Source: Urophycis tenuis
Taxonomy: Eukaryota > Chordata > Actinopteri > Gadiformes > Phycidae
Assembly: GCA_036785325.1 (NCBI GenBank)
Contig: JAXIVH010000041.1
Location: 2,670,001 to 2,734,000, forward strand
Length of the DNA stretch: 64,000 bases
Direction of reading: 5' to 3'
The notes beneath the pieces were generated by a model. The model ran no database searches, had not been told where the DNA came from, and worked only from the letters and a program-made list of their open reading frames with translations. Shown here in pieces: positions 1 through 9,915 of this stretch. The position numbers were made by a program, and so were the translations under genes. The stretch's first letter is position 1; every line of letters starts with the position of its first letter.

Positions 1-808
1 TTTAGGGTTAAGGTTAGGGTTAAGGTTAGGGTTACGGTTAGGGCTAAGGTTAGGGCTAAGGTTAGAGTAAGGGTTAGGGTTAGCGTTACGGTTAGGGTAA
101 GGTTAGGGTTAGGGTTAGAGGTTAGGGGTTAGGGGTTAGGGTTCAGATGAGGGCTGAGGTTAGGGTTAAGGTTAGGGCTGAGGTTAGGGTTAGGTTTAAG
201 GTTAGGGATAAGGTTAGGGTTGGGGTTACGGCTGAGATTGGGGTTAAGGTTAGGGTTGAGGTTAGGGTTAGTGTTATGGATAAGGTTAGGTTAAGTGTTA
301 GGGCCAAGGTTAGGGTTAAGGTTATGGTTAAGATTAGGGTTAGGGCTAGAATTAGGGTTAGGGCTAAGGTTAGGGTTAGGGTTATGGCTGAGGTTAGGGT
401 TAAGGATAGGTTTGAGGTTAGTGTTAAGGTTAGGGCCAAGGTTAGGGTTAGGGTTAAGGTTAGGGTTAGGGCTAAGGTTAGGGTTAGGGTTATGGCTGAG
501 GCTAGGGTTAGGGCTAAAGTTAGGGCAAAGGTTAGAGTTAGGGTTAGCGTTAGAGTTAGGGTAGGGTTAGTGTTGGAGGTTAGGGTAGGCTTAGGGTTAG
601 AGTTAGAGTAGGGGTTAGGGTTAGAGTTAGAGTAGGGGTTAGGGTTAGTGTTAAGGCTAAGGTTAGGGGTTGAGGTTAGTGTTAAGATTAGGGCCAAGGT
701 AAGGGTTAGTGTTAGGGTTGAGTTAGGGTTAGGGCTAAGGTTAGGCCTATGGTTAGGGTTGGGGTTGAGGTTATCCCTAGGGTTAGAGTTAGAGCTAGAG
801 ATTGAGGA
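1..808 (+). repeat. Degenerate telomere-like hexamer block, macrosatellite copy 1 (cut by window start)
   Basis: Six-base periodicity based on TTAGGG with frequent TTAAGG, CTAAGG, CTGAGG, TTGAGG, TTATGG and TTACGG variants; pure runs are only a few hexamers long. Because the period is a multiple of three, all-frame pseudo-ORFs appear on both strands (Leu/Thr-rich on minus, Arg/Val-rich or Leu/Gly-rich on plus); these are not genes. Position 1 corresponds to about 2785 in copy 2, so the block is truncated by the window. This is not a functional terminal telomere but an interstitial or subtelomeric derivative. Confidence 0.93.
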
Positions 809-975
809 AGGTAGAGTCAAGGTGAGACAGTCTGTACGGACTGAACTCAACCCCGCCGGATCGGGCTAGTACACTCTATCTCCCCCAACTCCCTCATTTC
901 CATGAGGGAAGACAGGGGAGAAGAGATGGGAGGAGTATATATATTTAATATATATTTTTTTAGTAAATAAATACA

Positions 976-1093
976 TCGAGAGACTCACCGCTGGAGTGGG
1001 TTTTAATCTTTGTATTCAAGGTTGTTCCTCCTCTTTTGATTCCTCGCTGGTGGTGCGTCGTCTCCACCTAGTGGTCGTTTTGTGAAGAAGAGT
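976..1093 (+). repeat. Internal repeat A1 of the macrosatellite
   Basis: Imperfect direct repeat of 1292-1410. Shared landmarks, in order: CGCTGGAGTGGG or CAGCTGGAGTGAG, TCTTTGT, CTTTTGATTC, a TGGTGGT core, and CTAGTGGTCGTTTTGTGAA at the end. It recurs in copies 2 and 3. Confidence 0.8.
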
Positions 1094-1291
1094 TATAGAA
1101 ATAGAAATAGAAATACTCTATTGTTCCCAGGTTGGGAAATTGCATTAATAGGTAAGTAATAATAATAATAACAATAATAATAGGTAATTGCAATAGTTGG
1201 TAAGGTAATCTATATTTAATTTATTTATTTATATTTGTATATTTATTTAGTCTATTTATTTATTCATTTTTGTTTATTTATTTATTTAGAT

Positions 1292-1410
1292 AAAGAGGAT
1301 CACAGCTGGAGTGAGTTTTTAGTCTTTGTGTTAAAGGCTGGTTGCCTTCTTTTGATTCTTCAGTGGTGGTCCATCGCCTCCATCTAGTGGTCGTTTTGTG
1401 AATAACAGTT
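1292..1410 (+). repeat. Internal repeat A2 of the macrosatellite
   Basis: Second copy of the roughly 118-bp internal repeat. It is flanked by the same GTTGGTAAGGTAAT word found near 1196 and 1408. A third, short fragment with CAGCTGGAGTGAG lies at about 1767-1800. Such spaced internal copies suggest the macrosatellite unit was assembled from an older, smaller dispersed repeat; I cannot name it. Confidence 0.75.
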
Positions 1411-2132
1411 GGTAAGGTAATATAAATGGGTTGTGTAGAGAGCCCGTTCTTTCGATGGCCCTGGCTCGGTTAGGTTCGTTAGAGTTATCTCGATGACCCC
1501 CCCCACCTCATCCAACGACTCGGTAGTTGAATAGGGGATCAAAGGCAGTTGCACTCGCCAATATCTAGTCATCCGCAGCTCTCTTTTCCCATATTATCAA
1601 GAATGAAGTAAAACGAAATGGTTATCTGTCTTGTTGTGATATAACCGCTGATTTGGAGATATAGACTTGTTTTTCCTTTTCCCAAAGGTTTTCTTTGTTC
1701 CAAGATGAAGGTCAATCTAGTTTGATTGAAGGTACTTCCAATGCATTGGTATATTTACTAATTTGAATAAAGACGAGTCACAGCTGGAGTGAGACTTTTC
1801 TTTTCCATTTCTATTTTAGTATAAACGTGCTATCGAAATATTAGGACACGTCATCAGTAGTGGACCCTGGGATCATAGGGTGTTTCTGGCCATTGTCACT
1901 ATACACCCTCACCCAAGGGAGGCCCCCCCGAGAGTGATCAATTCTCAAGGTGTGTCGTTTCCAAAATGGAATTGGTATTGGGTTTAAGCTTTTTTAGGAG
2001 TGATCATTTGTTGAGGTAACGTCGAGGTAAGTAAAGGTAAGTAAAACACTTTTTAGGATACATTGTTTTGGTTATGGAGAGGAGGGGGCACATACTTACC
2101 CCCTGACCAGCACAAACCAGTTGTTAACACCG

Positions 2133-2459
2133 CTAGGTAGCCCTGGTTTGGCCAATCAGGGCCGGAGCTTGGTTCTTGTCCTCTGTTGGGTCCAGATGAA
2201 CTAGCAGAAAACTGGGGTCACGAAGGACCGAGGCCAGCCGTGACAAAGCACTGCCTCCACGGTCCCCCAATGCAGCTATCCTCAGCGATGGGTGTCCAGA
2301 CCTAGGAAAGACCAAGACCAGCCCCGACCAGCGGTGCCTTCCCAGTCGGTCCCAGGGTAGGAAAGGCCAAGGCCAGCCGCGACTAAGCACTGCCTCCCTG
2401 GCCCCTCCAGGACCCCATGCCGAACAGCCTGTTAATAACAATTCCTGTGCCCCATACAC
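2133..2459 (-). other. GC-rich internal minisatellite-like stretch with an open frame; not recognised
   Basis: Three degenerate internal copies start near 2220, 2303 and 2357, sharing GGCCAGCC, GACxAAGCACTGCCTCC or related words. A minus-strand frame of 108 codons is open across it and repeats unchanged at 4897-5223. The translation has no domain I recognise and no codon evidence for a gene. I list it as a repeat feature, not as a CDS. Confidence 0.5.
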
Positions 2460-2654
2460 CGCGCGACTACAGCGATTGTGTAGGAAGTTGACCTTAGAGA
2501 AGACTCAATGGCTTACTTTCCTCACCCAAAACAACAATTTCTTGGGGTAGTCTATTCTCGCCGTAGGTACTTCGGTAATGGGTTTTTTTGTGAAAAGTTT
2601 TCCGGATGAAATGCATGCTGGGTAATTGTCTTCTTCCTCCAATATGTCAAGTGT

Positions 2655-3580
2655 AGGTTAAGGTTAGGGTAGATTTAGGGGTAGAGTTAGCAGTTAACCT
2701 TAACGTTAGGTTTGAAGTAAATGGGAGGGGTTGCGGTTAGGGTTAAGGTTAGGGCTGAGGTTAGGGTTAGGTATAAGGTTACGGTTTAGGGTTAAGGTTA
2801 GGGTTAAGGTTAGGGTTACGGTTAGGGCTAAGGTTAGGGCTAAGGTTAGAGTAAGGGTTAGGGTTAGCGTTACGGTTAGGGTAAGGTTAGGGTTAGAGGT
2901 TAGGGGTTAGGGGTTAGGGTTAAGATGAGGGCTGAGGTTAGGGTTAAGGTTAGGGCTGAGGTTAGGGTTAGGTTTAAGGTTAGGGATAAGGTTAGGGTTG
3001 GGGTTACGGCTGAGATTGGGGTTAAGGTTAGGGTTGAGGTTAGGGTTAGTGTTATGGATAAGGTTAGGTTAAGTGTTAGGGCCAAGGTTAGGGTTAAGGT
3101 TATGGTTAAGATTAGGGTTAGGGCTAGAATTAGGGTTAGGGCTAAGGTTAGGGTTATGGCTGAGGTTAGGGTTAAGGTTAGGTTTGAGGTTAGTGTTAAG
3201 GTTAGGGCCAAGGTTAGGGTTAGGGTTAAGGTTAGGGTTAGGGCTAAGGTTAGGGTTAGGGTTATGGCTGAGGCTAGGGTTAGGGCTAAAGTTAGGGCAA
3301 AGGTTAGAGTTAGGGTTAGCGTTAGAGTTAGGGTAGGGTTAGTGTTGGAGGTTAGGGTAGGCTTAGGGTTAGAGTTAGAGTAGGGGTTAGGGTTAGAGTT
3401 AGAGTAGGGGTTAGGGTTAGTGTTAAGGCTAAGGTTAGGGGTTGAGGTTAGTGTTAAGATTAGGGCCAAGGTAAGGGTTAGTGTTAGGATTGAGTTAGGG
3501 TTAGGGCTAAGGTTAGGCCTATGGTTAGGGTTGGGGTTGAGGTTATCCCTAGGGTTAGAGTTAGAGCTAGAGATTGAGGA
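2655..3580 (+). repeat. Degenerate telomere-like hexamer block, macrosatellite copy 2 (complete)
   Basis: Starts GTAGGTTAAGGTTAGGG and is interrupted at about 2685-2731 by non-hexamer sequence containing a short reversed piece (AACCTTAACG). It then follows copy 1 hexamer by hexamer, differing by loss or gain of whole hexamers. Those six-base indels make the copy spacing 2764-2784 bp depending on where it is measured. Confidence 0.93.
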
Positions 3581-5417
3581 AGGTAGAGTCAAGGTGAGAC
3601 AGTCTGTACGGACTGAACTCACCCCCGCCGGATCGGGCTAGTACACTCTATCTCCCCCAACAACCTCATTTCCATGAGGGAAGACAGGGGAAAAGAGATG
3701 GGAGGAGTATATATATTTAATATATTTTTTTTTAGTAAATAAATACATCGAGAGACTCACAGCTGGAGTGGGTTTTAATCTTTGTATTCAAGGTTGTTCC
3801 TCCTCTTTTGATTCCTCGCTGGTGGTGCGTCGTCTCCACCTAGTGGTCGTTTTGTGAAGAAGAGTTATAGAAATAGAAATAGAAATACTCTATTGTTCCC
3901 AGGTTGGGAAATTGCATTAATAGGTAAGTAATAATAATAATAATAGGTAATTGCAATAGTTGGTAAGGTAATCTATATTTAATTTATTTATGTATATTTG
4001 TATATTTATTTAGTCTATTTATTTATTCATTTTTGTTTATTTATTTATTTAGATAAAGAGGATCACAGCTGGAGTGAGTTTTTAGTCTTTGTGTTAAAGG
4101 CTGGTTGCCTTCTTTTGATTCTTCAGTGGTGGTCCATCGCCTCCATCTAGTGGTCGTTTTGTGAATAACAGTTGGTAAGGTAATATAAATGGGTTGTGTA
4201 GAGAGCCCGTTCTTTCGATCGCCCTGGCTCTGTTAGGTTCGTTAGAGTTATCTCGATGACCCCCCCCCACCTCATCCAACGACTCGGTAGTTGAATAGGG
4301 GATCAAAGGCAGTTGCACTCGCCAATATCTAGTCATCCGCAGCTCTCTTTTCCCATATTACCAAGAATGAAGTAAAACGAAATGGTTATCTGTCTTGTTG
4401 TGATATAACCGCTGATTTGGAGATATAGACTTGTTTTTCCTTTTCCCAAAGGTTTTCTTTGTTCCAAGATGAAGGTCAATCTAGTTTGATTGAAGGTACT
4501 TCCAATGCATTGGTATATTTACTTATTTGAATAAAGACGAGTCACAGCTGGAGTGAGACTTTTCTTTTCCATTTCTATTTTAGTATAAACGTGCTATCGA
4601 AATATTAGGACACGTCATCAGTAGTGGACCCTGGGATCATAGGGTGTTTCTGGCCATTGTCACTATACACCCTCACCCAAGGGAGGCCCCCCCGAGAGTG
4701 ATCAATTCTCAAGGTGTGTCGTTTCCGAAATGGAATTGGTATTGGGTTTAAGCTTTTTTAGGAGTGATCATTTGTTGAGGTAACGTCGAGGTAAGTAAAG
4801 GTAAGTAAAACACTTTTTAGGATACATTGTTTTGGTTATGGAGAGGAGGGGGCACATACTTACCCCCTGACCAGCACAAACCAGTTGTTAACACCGCTAG
4901 GTAGCCCTGGTTTGGCCAATCAGGGCCGGAGCTTGGTTCTTGTCCTCTGTTGGGTCCAGATGAACTAGCAGAAAACTGGGGTCACGAAGGACCGAGGCCA
5001 GCCGTGACAAAGCACTGCCTCCACGGTCCCCCAATGCAGCTATCCTCAGCGATGGGTGTCCAGACCTAGGAAAGACCAAGACCAGCCCCGACCAGCGGTG
5101 CCTTCCCAGTCGGTCCCAGGGTAGGAAAGGCCAAGGCCAGCCGCGACTAAGCACTGCCTCCCTGGCCCCTCCAGGACCCCATGCCGAACAGCCTGTTAAT
5201 AACAATTCCTGTGCCCCATACACCGCGCGACTACAGCGATTGTGTAGGAAGTTGACCTTAGAGAAGACTCAATGGCTTACTTTCCTCACCCAAAACAACA
5301 ATTTCTTGGGGTAGTCTATTCTCGCCGTAGGTACTTCGGTAATGGGTTTTTTTGTGAAAAGTTTTCCGGATGAAATGCATGCTGGGTAATTGTCTTCTTC
5401 CTCCAATATGTCAAGTG
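3581..5417. repeat. Non-telomeric part of macrosatellite copy 2
   Basis: Near-identical to 809-2654. Differences are mainly a shorter AAT microsatellite (about 3931-3944), an extra C in the poly-C run near 4261, and scattered substitutions. No gene is recognised. Confidence 0.85.
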
Positions 5418-6354
5418 TAGGTTAAGGTTAGGGTAGATTTAGGGGTAGAGTTAGCAGTTAACCTTAACGTTAGGTTTGAAGTAAATGGGAGGGGTTGCGG
5501 TTAGGGTTAAGGTTAGGGCTGAGGTTAGGGTTAGGTATAAGGTTACGGTTTAGGGTTAAGGTTAGGGTTAAGGTTAGGGTTACGGTTAGGGCTAAGGTTA
5601 GGGCTAAGGTTAGAGTAAGGGTTAGGGTTAGCGTTACGGTTAGGGTAAGGTTAGGGTTAGGGTTAGAGGTTAGGGGTTAGGGGTTAGGGTTAAGATGAGG
5701 GCTGAGGTTAGGGTTAAGGTTAGGGCTGAGGTTAGGGTTAGGTTTAAGGTTAGGGATAAGGTTAGGGTTGGGGTTACGGCTGAGATTGGGGTTAAGGTTA
5801 GGGTTGAGGTTAGGGTTAGTGTTATGGATAAGGTTAGGTTAAGTGTTAGGGCCAAGGTTAGGGTTAAGGTTATGGTTAAGATTAGGGTTAGGGCTAGAAT
5901 TAGGGTTAGGGCTAAGGTTAGGGTTAGGGTTATGGCTGAGGTTAGGGTTAAGGTTAGGTTTGAGGTTAGTGTTAAGGTTAGGGCCAAGGTTAGGGTTAGG
6001 GTTAAGGTTAGGGTTAGGGCTAAGGTTAGGGTTAGGGTTATGGCTGAGGCTAGGGTTAGGGCTAAAGTTAGGGCAAAGGTTAGAGTTAGGGTTAGCGTTA
6101 GAGTTAGGGTAGGGTTAGTGTTGGAGGTTAGGGTAGGCTTAGGGTTAGAGTTAGAGTAGGGGTTAGGGTTAGAGTTAGAGTAGGGGTTAGGGTTAGTGTT
6201 AAGGCTAAGGTTAGGGGTTGAGGTTAGTGTTAAGATTAGGGCCAAGGTAAGGGTTAGTGTTAGGGTTGAGTTAGGGTTAGGGCTAAGGTTAGGCCTATGG
6301 TTAGGGTTGGGGTTGAGGTTATCCCTAGGGTTAGAGTTAGAGCTAGAGATTGAG
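5418..6354 (+). repeat. Degenerate telomere-like hexamer block, macrosatellite copy 3
   Basis: Third copy of the hexamer block, beginning with the same GTAGGTTAAGG junction and ending at the same AGAGATTGAGG edge as the other copies. It keeps the variant hexamers of copy 1 in the same order, so whole 2.77-kb units were duplicated rather than arising by independent hexamer slippage. Confidence 0.93.
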
Positions 6355-7106
6355 GAAGGTAGAGTCAAGGTGAGACAGTCTGTACGGACTGAACTCACCC
6401 CCGCCGGATCGGGCTAGTACACTCTATCTCCCCCAACTCCCTCATTTCCATGAGGGAAGACAGGGGAGAAGAGATGGGAGGAGTATATATATTTAATATA
6501 TATTTTTTTAGTAAATAAATACATCGAGAGACTCACCGCTGGAGTGGGTTTTAATCTTTGTATTCAAGGTTGTTCCTCCTCTTTTGATTCCTCGCTGGTG
6601 GTGCGTCGTCTCCACCTAGTGGTCGTTTTGTGAAGAAGAGTTATAGAAATAGAAATAGAAATACTCTATTGTTCCCAGGTTGGGAAATTGCATTAATAGG
6701 TAAGTAATAATAATAATAATAGGTAATTGCAATAGTTGGTAAGGTAATCTATATTTCATTTATTTATTTATATTTGTATATTTATTTAGTCTATTTATTT
6801 ATTCATTTTTGTTTATTTATTTATTTAGATAAAGAGGATCACAGCTGGAGTGAGTTTTTAGTCTTTGTGTTAAAGGCTGGTTGCCTTCTTTTGATTCTTC
6901 AGTGGTGGTCCATCGCCTCCATCTAGTGGTCGTTTTGTGAATAACAGTTGGTAAGGTAATATAAATGGGTTGTGTAGAGAGCCCGTTCTTTCGATGGCCC
7001 TGGCTCGGTTAGGTTCGTTAGAGTTATCTCGATGACCCCCCCCTCACCTCATCCAACGACTCGGTTGTTGAATAGGGGATCAAAGGCAGTTGCACTCGCC
7101 AATATC
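6355..7106. repeat. Truncated non-telomeric part of macrosatellite copy 3
   Basis: Follows copies 1 and 2 through internal repeats A1 and A2 and the poly-C/CCTCATCCAACGACTCGG region, then stops after GCCAATATC. Copies 1 and 2 continue TAGTCATCC. The last about 1.1 kb of the unit is missing. Confidence 0.85.
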
Positions 7107-7107
7107 A
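7106..7107. other. Junction between macrosatellite and 214-bp satellite
   Basis: Macrosatellite sequence ends at AATATC and satellite sequence starts directly with AAGCTTAGATTTCCCC, at the monomer's HindIII site. There is no target duplication and no clear microhomology. Both repeat families are cut here, so this is a recombination breakpoint. Confidence 0.8.
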
Positions 7108-7658
7108 AGCTTAGATTTCCCCGCTTATAATGAGCCCATCCCCAAGCAATTTGGTTGCTCAGAGACAAAACTGTGTCAGGTTGACTGAAGTCTACCCAGC
7201 AGCTAAAAACATACCTTCAACGTTTCAATTAACATCAATCTTTCCTTACAGATCACAAATTAATTAGCTTAGTATTTCAACGACCAATGAGTCAATATAG
7301 TCTTGCCATACGCCGTTGGAAAGCTTAGATTTCCCCGCTTAAAATGAGCCCATCCGCGAGCAGTCTGCTTGCTCACAGACAAAACTGCGTCAGGTTGACT
7401 GAAGTCTACCCAGCAGCTAAAAACATACCTTCAACGTTTCAATTAAGATCAATCTTTCAATAAAGAACAGAAATTAATTAGCTTAGTATTTCAACGACCT
7501 ATGACTCAATATAGTCTTGCCATACGCCGTTGGGAACCTTAGATTTCCCCGCTTAAAATGAGCCCATCCCCGAGCAATTTGGTTGCTCACAGACAAAACT
7601 GCGTCAGGTTGACTGAAGTCTACCCAGCAGCTAAAAACATACCTTCAACTTTTCAATG
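7107..7658 (+). repeat. 214-bp HindIII satellite, block 0 (about 2.6 monomers)
   Basis: Monomer landmarks in order: AAGCTTAGATTTCCCCGCTT, AATGAGCCCATCC, CAGGTTGACTGAAGTCTAC, CAGCAGCTAAAAACATACC, AACGTTTCAATTAACATC, TTTCCTTACAGAACACAAAT, TAATTAGCTTAGTATTTC, TCTTGCCATACGCCGTTGG. Successive ATGAGCCC words are at 7130, 7344 and 7558, giving a 214-bp period. The last two monomers carry the pre-insert variants (AATAAAGAACAG, and GGGAACCTTAG, which loses the HindIII site). Confidence 0.95.
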
Positions 7659-7891
7659 CACGCGTTTTTTTTGTAACACGTGTAGCTATGATAAAGGACA
7701 CATGTTTTGGCCTGTTTTATTATTCATAGTTGGCTTAACAGTAATAGAATATTATTATATGCTATAAGTGACCAGACGTCCGAGATCAAAACTGGGAGCA
7801 TAATCCCCGAGAAGGGGGAAAAAAAGGGTCAGCTATGTTTAAGTATATATATATATGTGTGTGTATATATGCGTGTGTGTGTGTGTATATA

Positions 7892-7947
<56 letters not shown>

Positions 7948-7957
7948 AATCACTTAC

Positions 7958-8217
7958 TTGGAACGGCATTATCCCACATCGCTGTGAAGGGATGGCGTTA
8001 ACCAGGTGGGCGTGCAACCCCTCGAGAGAGTTGCTGCCTCACCGGCACTTGTACTTGTTCAGCCGGATGCAGTTCTTCACAACCACCTTCACAGAGACAT
8101 ACAGCTGTATGCCAGGGGGGTCATGTAACACACAACCTATTGCAAGGTCCTCATTTATGCTGGTGTCATTTTGAAATGTTACCATATACAAGTTTGAATG
8201 GTTTTGACACACGATGA
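7958..8217 (-). pseudogene. Exon-like protein-coding fragment, nonsense class (representative)
   Basis: On the minus strand a 260-bp frame runs from just after an acceptor-like CTGTCTCTGCAG to CCGTTCCAA followed by GTAAGTG, a strong consensus 5' splice donor. The translation contains VIVCQNHSNLYMVTFQ, NKYKCR and SLEGLH words. The spacing of Arg-Gly-Ser, Ser-Leu-Glu and His resembles, from memory, a motif (RG-S/T-x-S-x-E-x-x-H) in large fish proteins possibly related to transposases. That is a weak inference needing a profile search. A TGA at 8039-8041 replaces the CGA (Arg) of copies 2, 5 and 7, so this class cannot encode the full exon. Confidence 0.55.
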
Positions 8218-8461
8218 CTGCAGAGACAGCTGCAGGATGGCCCACGAAGCAGGACGGAGGGGGCCTGTGGCTGTGCGGGGAGGACCAGCGGTATGGGTGC
8301 TGCCGACACAGGGGGCGGGCGGGCCACAGGCTGACGCAGCAGGAGGCCTCGGCTGGAGGCGGGTGGGCGCAGGAGGCTTCGGCCGGGTGGAGGACGACAA
8401 CGCAGTGGGCTGAACGGGCCGGTTGGTGGGAGTCACAGGCTCTGGCTCATCAACAAATAAC
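8179..8461 (-). other. Proline-rich open frame next to the exon-like fragment (representative)
   Basis: On minus, an acceptor-like TATATTTCCAG precedes 8461. The following frame reads LFVDEPEPVTPTNRPVQP and continues Pro/Ala/Thr-rich to a stop at 8179. It overlaps the exon-like frame in another reading phase; that second phase is itself open from about 8450. The composition is that of a disordered linker. Whether it belonged to the same ancestral exon as 7958-8217, with a later frameshift, cannot be settled here. The plus-strand open frames in this GC-rich stretch look like shadows. Confidence 0.4.
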
Positions 8462-8648
8462 CTGGAAATATAAAATACACACGTGATCAGTATTGATATT
8501 GATATCTTTTATAAGAACACTGTTCATACCGTTTACACTTTTTATACAACTGTTTATACAATGTCCATACTGTTTATTTATTAATGTTTATCACTGAAAA
8601 ATAAAGGTGACTTGGTATGACTTGTGTGCTATTTTCTTTCCACAGCCA

Positions 8649-9915
8649 ACAGAACACACATGAATCAGCTTATTATTTCGACGACCCATGGGCAAATATA
8701 GTCATGCCATACGTCGTTGGAAAGCTTAGATTTCCCCGTTTAAAATGAGCCCATCTCCGAGCAATTTGGTTGCTCACAGACAAATCTGCGTCAGGTTGAC
8801 TGAAGTCTACACAGCAGCTAAAGACATACCTTCAACGTTTCAATTAACATCAATCTTTCCTTACAGAACACAAATTAATTAGCTTAGTATTTCAACGACC
8901 CATGAGTCAATATACTCTTGCCATACGCCGTTGGAAAGCTTAGATTTCCCCGCTTAAAATGAGCCCATCCGCGAGCAGTCTGGTTGATCACAGACTAAAC
9001 TGCGTCAGGTTGACTGAAGTCTACCCAGCAGCTAAAAACATACCTTCAACGTTTAAATTAACATCAATCTTTCCTTACAGAACAGAAATTAATTAGCTTA
9101 GTATTTCAATGACCCATGAGTCAATATAGTCTTGCCATACGCCGTTGGAAAGGTTAGATTTCCCCGCTTAAAATGAGCCCATCCGCGAGCAGTCTGGTTG
9201 ATCACAGACTAAACTGCGTCAGGTTGAATGAAGTCTACCCAGCAGCTAAAAACATACCTTTAACCTTTCAATTAACATCAATCTTTCCTTACAGAACCCA
9301 AATTAATTAGCTTAGTATTTCAACGACCCTTTGGTGAATATAGTCTTGCCATACGCCGTTGGAAAGCTTAGATTTCCCCGCTTATAATGAGCCCATCCCT
9401 GAGCAATTTGGTTGCTCAGAGACAAAACTGTGTCAGGTTGACTGAAGTCTACCCAGCAGCTAAAAACATACCTTCAACGTTTCAATTAACATCAATCTTT
9501 CCTTACAGATCACAAATTAATTAGCTTAGTATTTCAACGACCAATGAGTCAATATAGTCTTGCCATACGCCGTTGGAAAGCTTAGATTTCCCCGCTTAAA
9601 ATGAGCCCATCCGCGAGCAGTCTGCTTGCTCACAGACAAAACTGCGTGAGATTGACTGAAGTCTACCCAGCAGCTAAAAACATACCTTCAACGTTTCAAT
9701 TAAGATCAATCTTTCAATAAAGAACAGAAATTAATTAGCTTAGTATTTCAACGACCCATGACTCAATATAGTCTTGCCATACGCCGTTGGGAACCTTAGA
9801 TTTCCCCGCTTAAAATGAGCCCATCCCCGAGCAATTTGGTTGCTCACAGACAAAACTGCGTCAGGTTCACTGAAGTCTACCCAGCAGCTAAAAACATACC
9901 TTCAACTTTTCAATT
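8649..9915 (+). repeat. 214-bp satellite, block 1 (6 monomers)
   Basis: 1267 bp = 6 x 214 - 17. The first monomer has the post-insert signature (ACGTCGTTGG, CCCCGTTTAAAATG, ATCTCCGAG, AAATCTGCG, ACACAGCAGCTAAAGAC). The last two have the pre-insert signatures. Confidence 0.95.

Larger units (their letters stand above)
809..2654. repeat. Non-telomeric part of macrosatellite copy 1
   Basis: About 1.85 kb, almost identical to 3581-5417. It contains an AAT-type microsatellite (about 1157-1182), a TTTA-rich stretch (about 1205-1290), an internal imperfect duplication (976-1093 and 1292-1410), and a GC-rich stretch (about 2133-2459) with short degenerate internal repeats. I recognise no gene. A 108-codon minus-strand open frame over 2133-2459 is identical in copy 2, but identity between recent duplicates does not show selection. 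Confidence 0.85.
7659..8648. repeat. Long segment (gene-fragment unit), copy 1
   Basis: 990 bp replacing 17 bp (AACATCAATCTTTCCTT) of a satellite monomer. Order on plus: CACGCGTTTTTTTTGTAA edge; AT-rich part; GTCCGAGATCAAAACTGGG and a poly-A run; compound TA/TG microsatellite (7843-7943); exon-like frame on minus (7958-8217); GC-rich, CpG-rich part (about 8216-8461); AT-rich tail with an AATAAA at about 8599; TATTTTCTTTCCACAGCC edge. Private variants include G at 7658 and GGCATTATCCC. The exon-like frame is the nonsense class. No terminal inverted repeats or target duplication are visible. Confidence 0.9.

Noticed and set aside
143..850. Long Leu/Thr-rich minus frame and Arg/Val-rich plus frames over the telomere-like blocks (also near 2900-3641 and 5670-6417)
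   Set aside because: A six-base repeat without a stop word is open in several frames by construction; no start context, domain or non-repetitive residue pattern.
2094..2104. ATACTTACC word in the macrosatellite as the 5' end of a U1 snRNA gene
   Set aside because: The following sequence does not match U1 beyond these nine bases.
7558..7767. 69-codon plus frame ending in a hydrophobic, membrane-like stretch, present at almost every long segment
   Set aside because: It spans the monomer/segment join, is broken in copy 6, and persists only because the copies are near-identical; nothing suggests selection.
8214..8486. 90-codon and 71-codon plus frames over the GC-rich part of each long segment
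   Set aside because: Stop-poor GC-rich shadow of the minus-strand proline-rich frame; Trp/Gly/Ala-rich with no domain.
7659..8648. Long segment as an autonomous transposon
   Set aside because: No terminal inverted repeats, target duplication, poly-A or tetranucleotide tail at its edges, and it always occupies one monomer position.
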